Assembly (NCBI RefSeq): GCF_035582795.1
Contig: NC_134367.1
Span: forward strand, 50,251,562 to 50,315,561
Source: Mycteria americana
Taxonomy: Eukaryota > Chordata > Aves > Ciconiiformes > Ciconiidae
Direction: 5' to 3'
DNA: 64,000 nt
A program made the position numbers and the translations under genes. Each line of letters opens with the position of its first letter. The first letter of the stretch is position 1. Below are positions 35,334-46,712 of this stretch, one piece after another. A model generated the notes under the pieces. The model worked only from the letters and a program-made list of their open reading frames with translations. It was not told where the DNA came from and did no database searches.

Positions 35334-38300
35334 TTGATGATCTACTCCTCCTTTCACATACAAAAGAACAACTTAGTAGGGAAAGAACTTGTGTGAAATG
35401 GGCTTTGGTAAAGAACAGCCATTATGATATTTGGGAGGGTGCTTTGAAGCAGAAAAAGAAATGGTACTATCATTTAAATGAGAACATGCTGAGTGATGGA
35501 AGGAGGAATACAGAGATTTAACAGAGGGCAAGGATGGATGTTGTGATGGTTATGATTAAGTTGTTATGGTTTCTTACTGGGCAAGAAATCAAGCACTGAG
35601 TTTTCTCCCAGGCCTGCCACAGATGTACTTGGTGAATTTGTGAGGGCCAGATAACCTCTCTGTGTTTCTGGTTCTCCTGTCAATCAGGGATGAAGAAGTA
35701 CTCCCGTTAACAGGTTGCTACAGGATTCTCCCTGTTCTCCCATTCCTGGGAGGTGTTCAAATACCATGGTGTTGAGACTTGTAGAAAAAAAGAACCCTGC
35801 CTCTATCAATAGATAAAGATGAGAAGTAAGACAAAAGGTAGGTTAGAAAAAGTCTAAATATGTTTTGAAAATTTTCAGATTTGGTATTCTGTTTTTATAT
35901 GGTACCCATCACTATGATATCAGACCACCTTCTAATAGTTAACGTGAGCAAGATGACTAATATCTGTCATGTTAAGTTCTTTCTCCTCTCAGGGGAAAAT
36001 TGTGGGTTTTTAAAATACTTATTTATATCTTCTTTACTGTGTGATGTTATTATTAAAAGCTGGGTCAAAGAAGTTTGCTTGCTCTAAGAGCAGAGGTAAG
36101 AGCACCTTGGGGAGCTGAAATTCTGCAAGAGGTGATTCCACAAACTTGGATTAAGGCACTGAGAAAGTCCTGTCTAAACACAGACTACTGGCATAATCAG
36201 GATTTACTCTTGTTAAAGCAGCCAGCATTACTTTTTCAGATCTACTGTAGTTCTCTATTCATAACACTCTCTAGCATGAACGAAGATCACCCTTTCTGTA
36301 TTACATGAAATGTGCTGCTATGGAGAAGTATTTCCAGGCAGTGTTACAAGTGCTGACCTTCATCCATGGACACTACCATGTTTACCTAGGAGATGGATAG
36401 GACAAAACTGGTGGATACAGTATGAGCATTCAATAACCACTTCTGAGAGAGAAAAAAGGAAAAGAACAAGAAGATATGCAGAGAATTTTTCATGCAATTG
36501 CTCCATTTCTATTTGGTTTGACTGGATTGAGTGCTTTGTTATAAATTGCTGTACACCTGGCATTGGATACAAGGTTTGGACCCAAAATGTGGCCCAAAGA
36601 GCATTTGAAAGGTTTAACAGTTAACTCTGGGCATGAGGATGCTGCTTCCCCCCAAGACACTATTAATAATACATTACCTGAAAAGATATTATAATAGAGT
36701 GGCTTTCTGTTTTTGAGATGATTTGTAGGTAGCTGAGGTATCCAAGATGAAGGGGAGGGAGGCAGATCGGAATGGAGGTGCTCAGAGAGCAAGGTTGACT
36801 GCTGCTCTCCCATCTCTGCATTCCGTTTCTAATGTGATCCAGTCCCCAATTAAAATGTTGTGCTTGTTCCAAATAAGTTTTTATTAAGAAAATAAAACCA
36901 CCAAAGAGGAGGTTGTGCAAGCTATCTGGAGCTCCAGAAAAGCAATGACTTACACACATGCGTAGTGGGCAAGCAGAGAGGTTCTACTCACCCATCTTCT
37001 GGCACGTCCCAATGCACGCTAACTTTCCCTTGGGGAATCATCATTTCCCATTGGCAAATTTGGGGTTGAGAAAGCAAAACATTTGCAGAAATAGACATGC
37101 CAGCATGTCATGCAATCTTTTGGGCTTTCTTGCAAGGTTTTTAAGAGAACAGAATATAGAGGATGTGTTTTAATAGGTTGTCACTAAGTGAGATTTTTTA
37201 TTCTTTTCGTAGCACAATTTAATGAATGTTCGAACTGATTTATTGTTCCCGTTCTTGCTATTGCCTCTATTGAAGTTAACATGTTCATCTTAGATAAAAT
37301 GCGATATTACAAAATTTTGAGTCCAAAAATGAAAGGCAATAATGAAGCTCCTCCTTTTTCTGGACTAGCCAGGGCATTCTTCTTTCATTGTGTATCATGC
37401 ATTTACTTCACCTGGGTCCTGGTGCAAAGGAAAAGGAACAATGAGGTCCCGTGCTGAATCCTTACTCCTGTTCATTGTACAATGTTTTCCAGAGCGTGGA
37501 GGACAGAGCTGGCTTGCCTCTGCAGCACGTGAGCTGGGACCCTACACTGTCTGAAGTCATCTCTATCTAGAGCTTCTGCCAGCAAGAGGGCTTATTTTCT
37601 GTACCAAGGGCAGGTTCATCTCAGTGTAGATCTTCTTTATCACAGGGAAGGAAAATTTTAAGTCTCCTTTCATGATTTTGCTCCTGCACACCTTTTGTCT
37701 CTGGAAGATTGCTAGCCACAGAGTAACCCTATGTCAGTATTTTACGACTGATGTGGACATAACCGTCACTTGCCTACTTTTTAAAAACAGTGGGTTCTTT
37801 GGGACAGTAGGTAGCCCTTTCGACATCTTTTGTAAAACAGTGTTGGCATTGAATGAATACTAACAGCAAAGTAGGAGTGAGATATACAAACATGCTTACT
37901 GGCTCTGTTACAAGCTAGATTCAGACCTCACCAATACTCTGATGTTTCCAAACGAAAGTGGATTTACTCTTTTATTCTTCAGAGCAAAGTCTATCCTAGG
38001 TTGGTGCAGATAAAAGGAATCTTAGCAGGCAAATATTTGGTAATCTTTCTAAAAATGGGCTACCCACTCACTTCAGTAAACAAAACTTATGGCTTTCATG
38101 GAAGGAAAAATGAGAAATGTCATTATCACTTACAACCTCCCATGTTACACATTTCTACTTGAATTTTTATGTATGAGCTGTACATAGACTCGACCCATTT
38201 CAGAGCTGGTCACTCAAAGGGACCACAAAATCTAGCTCGTAAGGTGGCTGTCCTCCATGCCCAGTTATATTTTAAATTTATGTAGGAGATATCAGTACTT

Positions 38301-39127
38301 CCTTATGCAAGCAATTTCTGCAGATGCAGTCCGCTTTGCTGCATAGACCAGTAAGATCTATTTTTACATGATGAAGAAAACAATTGTTCAGCAGTGATTT
38401 ACTATTCGGTTCTAGAAATTAGTTCTGAAAGCAGTAAAACTAGAAGTACTATGGCATGGATTTATGAGGTACTCCAAACAAACACTCCTTGGCTGTTGAC
38501 CATTCAGGTCACATATCTTATGCAGCCATTGAGTTTTTTCTTACAGAATCAGTAATATTGTTACTGTATTTTCTCTGCTTGTCTACTTACTACTGAGTGC
38601 TAATCAGCCTGGTTAACAAAATGGGACGTCACCTATATGAGTTCTTATCATAAAACCCAGACACATTTACGCCAAAGAGACTCTGTTAATATCACATGCA
38701 CACATGCAAGCTTGTAAAAAACTAACAAAGGGTCTTTAGTGGCTTATTTTAGCTAGTGAAGCTAATTTCTTATTAAAAAGAGTGTGAAGCTATATAGCGT
38801 TAGTTTTATGATTTAATAGCTTCTAGAGCCCGAGAGTATTAACATATCCAGTTACTGTTTTCCATGGAAAACCTCCTTCCTCCACTGGCCATGCATGGGG
38901 GACGATTAGTATGCTTTGTGTTGCAATTTCAACAGAGAAAAGCAGAACTATCTATTAGGAGTCTGTTTAGTCAGTATGGAAATGACTGCTGCTGTGTGCC
39001 ATGAGGGGTGCATACCTGGCTGAAGATAACTCACTGTTTAGACCTGGCATAGCAATTCCTTGCACAGAATGCTGCATTCTGAAGTGAGGGTGAGTGTGCT
39101 TATTGCAGGTAGCAAGGCTTTAAGTGT
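35334..39127. other. Unique DNA, no gene supported
   Basis: No recognisable gene. Frames at 36310-36624 (+) and 36490-36813 (-) lie over one another and have no family features. No named repeat was seen. Confidence 0.5.
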
Positions 39128-39132
39128 GTCGT
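39128..39132. repeat. Left target-site duplication of provirus A
   Basis: GTCGT stands directly before the 5' LTR and again directly after the 3' LTR at 41964-41968. Five bases match exactly. Confidence 0.75.
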
Positions 39133-39720
39133 TCTGCTGGGTTTGGCTAGGATAGAGTTAATTTTCTTCATAGTCTGGGGCTATGTTTTGGATTTGTGCT
39201 GAAAACAGTGTTGATAACACAGGGATGTTTTTGTGACTGCTGAGCAGTGCTGACACAGAGTCAAGGCCTTTGCTGCTTCTCACCCCACCCCACCAGCGAG
39301 TAGGCTGGGGGTGCACAAGGAGTTGGGAGGGGACACAGCTGGGACAGCTGACCCCAACTGACCAAAGCGCTATTCCATACCATATGACGGCATGCTCAGC
39401 ATATAAAGCTGGGGAAGAAGAAGGAAGGGGGGGACGTTCAGAGTGATGGCATTTTGTCTTCCCAAGTCACCATTACATGTGATGGAGCCCTGCTTTCCTG
39501 GGGATGGCTGAACACCTGCCTGCCCATGGGAAGGAGTGAATGGATTCCTTGTCTTGCTTCGCTTGGGTGTGCAGCTTTTGCTTTACCTATTAAGCTATCT
39601 TTATCTCAACCCATGAGTTTTCTTACTTTTACCCTTTGGATTTTCTCACCGATCCCATCTCAGGGGAGTGAGCGAGTGGCTGTGTGGGGCTTAGTTGCCA
39701 GCTGGGGTGAAACCACGACA
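39133..39720 (+). repeat. 5' LTR of copy A
   Basis: This 588-bp LTR ends ACCACGACA. It carries a TATA box (TATAAA at 39402-39407) for U3-driven transcription and CTATTAAG where the 3' LTR has an ATTAAA-type polyadenylation signal. It lacks a short TAGCTAG-containing insertion near its start that the 3' LTR has, and it differs from the 3' LTR at many other positions. Confidence 0.9.
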
Positions 39721-39728
39721 GTCCTTTT

Positions 39729-39746
39729 TGGCACCCAGCGTGTGGC
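39729..39746 (+). promoter_or_regulatory. Primer-binding site, tRNA-Lys(CUU)-like
   Basis: TGGCACCCAGCGTGTGGC starts 9 bases after the LTR and agrees with the complement of the tRNA-Lys(CUU) 3' end at 15 of 18 positions; the following TCGAA continues the match. The equivalent site beyond the left LTR of copy B (50916-50933) differs at other positions, so both point to the same ancestral primer. It serves as the start of minus-strand DNA synthesis. Confidence 0.7.
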
Positions 39747-40075
39747 TCGAAGGGTTTGAGATAACAACAGTTTGACTGGAACATGCTAGATCCAATTTAT
39801 AGCTGTTATTGCTGTTTAGCTATTAATTGGCAGGCTCCTGTGCTTGCCATGGGGCTTGGTTGCCTTCCTGTATATGAGTCTAGTGCTCGTTAGTGGCTGC
39901 TTTTTGCTTTCACTGCTTGCCGTGCTGCTGTGCTGCTTATCACCTTACTCTGCTGTGCCTGGGAACATTTTGATAACAGCAATGGCCATGCGCCTGGGCT
40001 GGCAGATGGCCAGGGCATCGCTGCTCTTTCTGTGCTGCTGTACTGGACAGGCTGGAACTCCAGTGTGAACTCGAG

Positions 40076-40700
40076 TCCAAGGGACTGTGACCTGTGGATG
40101 AGTCCACACAGGAGCAGGACACCCCAAAGCGTCTGTGGCCGTGGATAAGCTGATGCCAGAGCAGGTACATCTCGGAGCCTCTGTGGCCGTGGTCACGTGT
40201 GTGCCGCAGCAGGTGTACCTCTGAAGGGATTGTGGCCCAAGGATAAGTCCACGCTGGAGAAGGTATGCCTCGAAGCATCTGTGGCTGTGGATAAGTCCAT
40301 GCTGCAGCAGGTACACCTTGAAGCATCAGTGGCTGTGCATGAGGTCATGCTGGAGCACCCCAAAGCATGTGGCCATGCATAAGGCCACGACAGAGCAGGT
40401 ACGCTCCTGGAGAGACTGCATCCATGGGTAAGGCCATGTTGGAGCAGGGTTACTTCTGAAGGGACTGTGGCTGTGGGTAAGGCCACGCTGGAGCAGGTAT
40501 ATCTCTGAAGGCATTGTGGCGCATGGAGAAGGCCACACTGGAACAGGTGCACCTCAAAGCGACTGTGGCTGTGGATAAGTCTATGCCGCAGCAGGTATAC
40601 CCCTGGAGAGACTCTGGCTCATAGATAAGGCTCCACTTGGAGCAGGTAGACCCCTAAGGGACTGCAGTCTGTGGATAAGTCCAAGCCGGAGCAGGGCCAA
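40076..40700 (+). repeat. 48-bp minisatellite inside provirus A (13 units)
   Basis: The phrase G(C/A)AG-CAGGTA recurs at 40114, 40161, 40209, 40259, 40307, 40354, 40395, 40444, 40493, 40543, 40591, 40642 and 40691, a spacing of 47-51 bases apart from one 41-base unit. Each unit carries a GTGGATAAGTCCA-like part, a GCTG(G/C)AGCAGGTA part and a CTGAAGGGACTGTGG-like part. Because 48 is a multiple of three, several frames on the opposite strand stay open for 119-128 codons; these are repeat artefacts, not genes. Confidence 0.88.
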
Positions 40701-40703
40701 GGG

Positions 40704-41010
40704 GAGGAGTTCATTGCAATGTTAGACCCAATGGTCTGGTCCAAAGGGGCCAGGGGTGGACATTGTAATGGAAATACCTTTAAATGGTTGTAACCCGGGA
40801 TTTGAGTTGCATGTTATGGGAATTACTATAGCAGGAACCCCTTGTTGCTAGCCAGGCTAGGAGCAGGAGGAGGAGTTCATTGCACTCTTGAACCCTATAA
40901 CCTGGCCCAAAGGGCCCAGGGGTGGAGACGGTAATGGATATACCTTTAAATTGTTGTAACTCATGGTTTGAGTTGCATGTTATAGGAATTACTATAGCAG
41001 GAACCACCTG
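40704..41010 (+). repeat. 166-bp tandem duplication in provirus A
   Basis: GAGGAGTTCATTGCA starts at 40704 and again at 40870. Both copies share the order CCCAGGGGTGGA-like, ATACCTTTAAAT, GTTGTAAC, GTTTGAGTTGCATGTTAT-like, GAATTACTATAGCAGGAACC. The copies differ at many positions, so the duplication is older than the split of copies A and B, which both have it. Confidence 0.85.
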
Positions 41011-41355
41011 AACCAACGGAGGACAAGCCTTACTAGAAGCAGTGCAAGTGCAGCAGCAACCCAACCTGAGGTGGCTTTGGTGGCCAGTAACTCCACGCAA
41101 CACACCACCTCTCCTGTCCTGAGTGAGCACAGTAACAGGTGGAGCCCAAAGTCATGGACTAAATTAACTCAGTGGACATTTTGTGGACATTTGTGGACAT
41201 TTTATGGGCATTTTATCTCCATTTCACAGGGCTGGTCCATAGACTAAGGGAATGATATCTGTGTATTAGATCAAAGGATGGGAAGGGGGGGATGGTGGGT
41301 AATGAGGTTGTATTGGATAGTGTGAGACCTGAGCATGACGTAAATGGTATGGAAT

Positions 41356-41368
41356 GAGGGGTGGAGAA
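41356..41368 (+). promoter_or_regulatory. Polypurine tract of copy A
   Basis: GAGGGGTGGAGAA lies directly before the 3' LTR start (TGTGCTG). A purine run at this place is the plus-strand primer of LTR elements and fixes the LTR boundary. Confidence 0.75.
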
Positions 41369-41963
41369 TGTGCTGATTTTGGCTGGGATAGAGTTCATTT
41401 TCTTCACAGTAGCTAGTCTGGGGCTATGTTTTGGATTTGTGCTGGAAACAGTGTTGATAACACAGGGACGTTTTTGTGACTGCTGAGCAGTGCTGACACA
41501 GGGTCAAGGCCTTTGCTGCTTCTCACCCCACCCCACCAGCGAGTAGGCTGGGGGTGCACAAGGAGCTGGGAGGGGACACAGCTGGGACAGCTGACCCCAA
41601 CTGACCAAAGGGCTATTCCATACCATATGGCGTCACGCTCAGCATATAAATCTGGGGGAAGAAGAAGGAAGAGAGGACGTTCGGAGTGATGGCGTTTTGT
41701 CTTCCCAAGTCACCATTACATGTGCTGGAGCCCTGCTTTCCTGAAGATGGCTGAACACCTGCCTGCCAATGGGAAGGAGTGAATGGATTCCTTGTCTTGC
41801 TTCGCTTGGGTGTGCGGCTTTTGCTTTACCTATTAAACTGTCTTTATCTCAACCCATGAGTTTTCTTACTTTTACCCTTTGGATTTTCTCACCGATCCCA
41901 TCTCAGGGGAGTGAGCGAGTGGCTGTGTGGGGCTTAGTTGCCAGCTGGGGTGAAACCACAACA
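41369..41963 (+). repeat. 3' LTR of copy A
   Basis: This 595-bp LTR begins TGTGCTG and ends ACCACAACA. It has TATAAA at 41645-41650 and ATTAAA at 41832-41837 as a likely polyadenylation signal. Compared with the 5' LTR it has an extra CAGTAGCTAG-type insertion near 41404-41414, AATCTGGGGG in place of AAGCTGGGG after the TATA box, and ACGTTCGGAG in place of ACGTTCAGAG. Confidence 0.9.
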
Positions 41964-41968
41964 GTCGT
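41964..41968. repeat. Right target-site duplication of provirus A
   Basis: GTCGT, identical to 39128-39132. Confidence 0.75.
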
Positions 41969-44900
41969 GCACCGTCTGCACTACATGAATCCCAATGTGG
42001 ACCTGTGGGAATTTTCAGTGGGAAACATCATCCAACCTGGTTGCCACTCCTTCAGACAGATTATAACTAACTCTGCCTTTGACTAATCTCTGCAGTTCAC
42101 TGAGTCCAAATGGAGATGAATTTACACAGATTCTACTGACTCAGTTTGGAGTAAATCTCAGTTAGTTCAGAGAAGAAATGAAGTTGATATAGTATATGCA
42201 AGCTGCCTTGTGCAAGCATACCACTTGCATTGGCAGGCTAGAATGTGGCCAGCACCTTTTTTTCTTTCTGAATATACATTATTTTAATTGATGATGAATA
42301 AATATTCCTGCCTAATTTTATGAGATTCCATCACACTTCAGGAAAAAATAATAATGATAAGGGAACTATTTTTGCAAGTTCAGAAGCCTTATTTGAAACT
42401 AATTTTTCTGCCTTATAAAATTTCAAGGAACTAAAATGTGTTACAGGTGGACATGAGAAGATCTGCTGCAAACACCATTCTTATTCTGGTTCAGCCTGTT
42501 TTGCACCTCTATAATATGCTCTGAAAGAAACTCTGCTAATAGCTACAAACTCTAGGGTGAGGCATCCATAACCTCCCCCCAAATCCATTGTAGCTTTGCA
42601 CAGATAACTAGGTTTAGCAAGCTCTAGAGCTTGCTGCAAAGTAAAGGTGGGAAAAAGCTTAAATAAAACATGGAAAGTTCAAGCAAATTAGAAGAGACAG
42701 TAATAATTATAGTGGACTAAATTGTCATTCATCAGTGACATACATCATTGTAGCTTCTCTGAAGACCATGGGATCCTGACCTTAAAATACACGATGGAAC
42801 CCAGTTGCAAATTAAGCAAGATTAGTAGGTTTTACAGCTTTGCTTGCTTGCTTGCTTGCTTGCCTTGAGAAAAACACGTGCTATTAATTTTGCCTTCCAT
42901 CTGTACAAGAAGGTAGCAAGTATGCAGGCCATATCCCTGGACAGAAGTAAAAGAAAACTGGGATCAATTGATTTCCAATGGAAAAACATGGAGCAAGTGC
43001 CTGCTGTTTGCGAAATGGCCACCCAGGTGTGAAGTTGCTTGTCTGATTTAAAGGGTCAGCAACAAAAAGACAGATAAGTTCCTAAAGGGTTAGTCCTACT
43101 GGTGGCTAGAAGGAAAAGGCAGTTTCTGTGCTGTATTTCCTGCTGTTGTATCAAAGGGGAAGAGCCCCTCTGTCAGCTTACCACAGTGGATTTATAGCCA
43201 AATTTGGAAAAGTACTGTGCTTCCTCAATAATGACTGCCATCACTGGGAGCTGAAGAGCACTCAGCAGCATGCAGAATGCACTTAGTCATCTTTCAAGTT
43301 GTATACTATCTTAGAATATCTTTTGAGAAGCTGGTGCACCAAATAACAAAACAAAATAAATGGGTAGAGCTGTTTCCCCTGACAGCATGACTCATGCTGA
43401 TCATCCTACTGTTCAGTTAACTTTCTAACACCATAGTGATTGTCATCTTTATCAGATGTGGTTCATTCTTACAGAAAGTCACAGACACTTGCCACAGTCA
43501 CAACCCATTTCAAACTACAATAACATGAAGGAAGGATAATCTTGTGGCTTTATTTCTCATGACGTTTACCCTCACCATACAGAAACCTAGATAAAATCCT
43601 TAGGCGATTCACCTAACCCCCTAGAGACTAACCCATGACACAGCAGCCATCTCAGTGACAGCAAATAAATGGTAAATAAATATCAATGCTGATAAAATAA
43701 ATGGGTACTTAGATGTAGGTGCAATATTACAGGACAATAGGTATCAACATACATGTAGTTTCATAAGCAGGAGGAAATACTGTTCAAGTCAGAGAAAAAG
43801 ATAGCCAGGATCACCCATGCTGCCTGGATGTTCTGTGTTCTCCAGCTCTGCTGGAGAAATCACACTTTGGAATGATCTTGAATGGTTTGAAGGAATAGCC
43901 CTGAAATTATTTCATAGGCTGTTGAAAGTTCCTCCTACCATCTAGACGCCTTCCTGACACCTAGGCTTGAAGATGGGATGGTTCAATCTTAAACCTGTGA
44001 CAGAAAATTAAAAAAAAATGAATTATATGTCATCTGGTGGTCAGAAATGTCATTTTGTGAGATATCAGAGAACGGGGAGATCCCTTATCAGCTCAGCACT
44101 TCTTATGAGTTCAGTGCCATGATCAGTTATAGGTCTGCTGACGTGACTCTGTTGCTGCTGGGATAAGACCCATCACTGTGCTTCCAGGTCCAGCTCGGTG
44201 TGCACTGGAGGCACATCTGATAGTCTTATATGTCTCTTACAGTGTCCCAGTCTCTTACAGACCAGTGTCCTCACATAAGGTAGCTAAGTGTCCAGTCCAT
44301 CTCTGCTCACTTCATTGTGTGGACTACTTTTTTTGATCTTAAATTCCAGGAATTTAAGCATATGTTGTGTGAGACTTGGGTGCAGGGAAAAGACGTACTA
44401 CACTGGTCTCATCCCACTGTGAAGAGGGGATGCTAGCAGCACTCAGACTCAGGAGACACCAAACACTCCTTTGTGAAATAATAGAGATGTTGTCAAGGCT
44501 TGGTTGCACATCAGACTATCCAAACCAACTTAGAGTTTCTCATCACGCATCTTCTATTCCTTTAATCTAATAAGTGGTGTTAGTAGTTCTATTCTCTCCT
44601 GGTTAACCATTTCTGTTGCTTATCCATCTCAGCTGACACCTTGTGAATCTCCCAACGTTCTGTACTGTGAATAACAGAGATCATTCATGTTGCTGGATGA
44701 ACTGTTTAGGTCATGGGAGGTCTCAGAGAGAGAAGCACAAGGCATATTCCTGTCCTCCAAGCTGTGCCCCTGTAGAGAATTACCTGGAGGTTTTTAACTA
44801 CAACTGTGACACTGGAGGATCCCAATGTACATAGTATATGGCATCTCAAGAGGGCAATTAAACCAGCTTTTCTGTACCAAGAGGCCTCACCTCCTTTATT

Positions 44901-45040
44901 TTGGCCCTGGGCAGGTTCAGGATGATGATTCAGAGTAGTTTAACCATGCTTAGATGGTGTCCAGCTGCTTCTTTTCATTCTCTCTACAATGGAGTTTTCT
45001 CTAGTCTTTACCATGATGGGAATTTCCACTGCCATATTAA
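41969..45040. other. Unique spacer DNA between the inverted proviruses
   Basis: No gene supported. A (TTGC)6 microsatellite stands at about 42839-42863. At 42105-42165 a GAATTTACAC...GGAGTAAATCTCAG phrase resembles the old amniote repeat also suggested at 13.4 and 56.5 kb. Confidence 0.5.
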
Positions 45041-45515
45041 TAGAATCATAGAACTGTTTGTTAGAAGGGACTTCTAAAGACAGTCTAGTCCAGCCTCCCA
45101 CTCAGTGCAAGACTACCTCCCACTCAGGATCAGGTCACCCATGGTTTTGTCTCTTTGAGTCTTGAACACGCTGTGGAAGGATGCAGCTTCTCTGGTGACC
45201 TGCTCAAGTGCTGCACTGCCTTCCTAATGAAAAAAAAAAAATTTTTTTTTCCAATGTCCGGCCTGAATTTCCCAACCTGCAACTTGGGGCTGTTGCCTCT
45301 TGTTTATGTCTGAGGCTGCCAAGATGAGTTTGGCTCCATTGCAACTCCCCTCTAGGCAAGTGTAGGCTACTACTGGATTGCCCCTTAGCCTCTTCTTCCC
45401 CAGAGTAAACTGGTCCAGCTCCCTCAGTTTCTCCTTGCAGGTCATGTGCTCCTAACTCTCTTGGTAAACTTCTGTTGTTCCCTCTCCAGTTTATCAGCAG
45501 CAGTGTCCTGAATTT
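45041..45515 (-). mobile_element. Older CR1 3' fragment
   Basis: TAGAATCATAGAACTGTTTG at 45041 is the CR1 3' end in reverse orientation. It is followed by GTCTAGTCCAGCCTCCC, CTTCCTAATG, CAACTTGGGGCTGTTGCCTCTTG, CCCTTAGCCTCTTCTT and CCAGCTCCCTCAG in the order of avian CR1. It is much more diverged than the copies at 34953 and 60618 and has no usable frame. An A12T9 run (45230-45250) sits where CR1 has an ordinary A/T-rich phrase, giving a perfect 18-bp A/T palindrome. The 150-codon minus frame at 45204-45656 is only this repeat. The right end is uncertain and may reach about 45560. Confidence 0.85.
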
Positions 45516-46459
45516 GCAGGAACTTCTGCAACATGCCCACAATTTTGTCCAAATGTGCCTTCTACAGAAAACACAGTCTGCAACTGCTACCTGTAGAGCA
45601 GTGCTCTTAGGATGATAAGATGCCTTTGCCATTCTCAGCATTTTCCCGATTTGCAATAATCATGAGAACATAATTGATCTTGCAGGCTGTAAAGGCAGAG
45701 GAACCCAAAATCTTCTACAAAAAGCTTCCTCACATCTTCTCAAAACGTTTGGACTGAACTATCCAGGTTCATAGTAAGAGACAGAAGATGCAAAGGAAAG
45801 ACTCCAGAGGTGGTTGACTACGGTGCTGAGTGAGTATGTGGGAGAAGCATGTTTGAATCCCTGATGTAGAATGGAAAATCTCTGTCCTGGATCAGGTACG
45901 GCAGGAAGCTGCACCCGGGTCTTCCACATGCCTGCCTTGTCCCTTCACCACCCAGCTATTTAAGTGACACATTCATCCCACCAGTACACACAACCAATAG
46001 AACATTTCTGGTTTCATTTCAACATGGAACAAAAACAAATTCTTAAACCTCAAAGTTGTCATGTAGCAGAATTGCTGTCCCCTGGTCAGCTAATGTTTAC
46101 TGGCATCTTTCCTGACCTCAGTTACTTTGGTTACTACTTGCCATAATTGTCCCTTGCCCACTACACATTGAAAAAGGAAAAAGGTAAAAGGAAAAAACTA
46201 TTCTAAGGGTGTTCCCACTTCCAGCAGCAAGTGTATGCTTGTAAGCAAGTCTTTGGTCTCATGTAGTGTGAGTTGATTGTTTCTGGTCAGCCCACACTGA
46301 AGAAGGGTCTCCATCAAGATACCACTGGAATCCATTTAATGAGATTTCTGAGGGCAAGCTTCTGGAAACTATTTTTTCCTGTGTTTTCATCAGAATCATC
46401 CTAGGCTAGCAATGTCTCGCTATATCCTCCCATTGTATTTGCCCATGACCATGCCTATC
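45516..46459. other. Unique DNA, no gene seen
   Basis: Nothing supported between the older CR1 and the LTR fragment. Confidence 0.55.
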
Positions 46460-46712
46460 TGTTGTGGTTTAACCCTAGCAGGCAGCTAAGCACCACACAG
46501 CTGCTTGCTCAACACTGCACCCCCCCCAGCAGGATGGGGGGAGAATCAGAGGGGTAAAAGGGAGAAAACTCATGGGTAAAGACAATTTAATAGCTAAAGC
46601 AAAAGCTGCACATGCAAGCAAAGCAAAATACGGAATTCATTCACTACTTCCCATCGGCAGGCAGGTGATCGGCCTGCAATGGTTTCAGTCATTACCCAGG
46701 AGAAAGGGATTT
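46460..46712 (-). mobile_element. Truncated LTR related to proviruses A and B
   Basis: It begins TGTTGTGGTTTAACCC, the reverse complement of the LTR 3' end, then follows the LTR through CAGCTAAGCACCACACAGC, AAAACTCATGGGTAAAG, TTTAATAGCTAAAGCAAAAG and CAGGCAGGTG to CCCAGGAGAAAGGG. There homology stops, so the U3 half is missing. It is clearly more diverged than A and B and is an older insertion of the same LTR group. Confidence 0.85.

Larger units (their letters stand above)
39133..41963 (+). mobile_element. Non-autonomous LTR retrotransposon/ERV, copy A
   Basis: A complete provirus structure of 2831 bp: 5' LTR, primer-binding site, internal region of 1648 bp, polypurine tract and 3' LTR, flanked by a 5-bp duplication. 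The internal region has no gag, pro, pol or env homology and no long frame. It holds a 48-bp minisatellite and a 166-bp tandem duplication instead, so it must have been mobilised by proteins of another element. The LTR type is familiar from many bird genomes. The tRNA-Lys-like primer site points to the class II (ERVK-like) side, while a 5-bp duplication is more usual for other groups, so the exact family is left open. Only the first LTR base pair (TC instead of TG) is visibly damaged at the left end. Confidence 0.88.

Noticed and set aside
39940..40552. Minus-strand frames of 119-128 codons repeated exactly at 52351-52963 (+)
   Set aside because: They are translations of the 48-bp minisatellite, open because the period is a multiple of three; not conserved proteins.
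40076..40700. Possible CRISPR array
   Set aside because: Units are contiguous and degenerate with no unique spacers, inside a vertebrate retroelement.
45204..45656. 150-codon minus frame
   Set aside because: Lies in the older CR1 copy and is not in the ORF2 frame.
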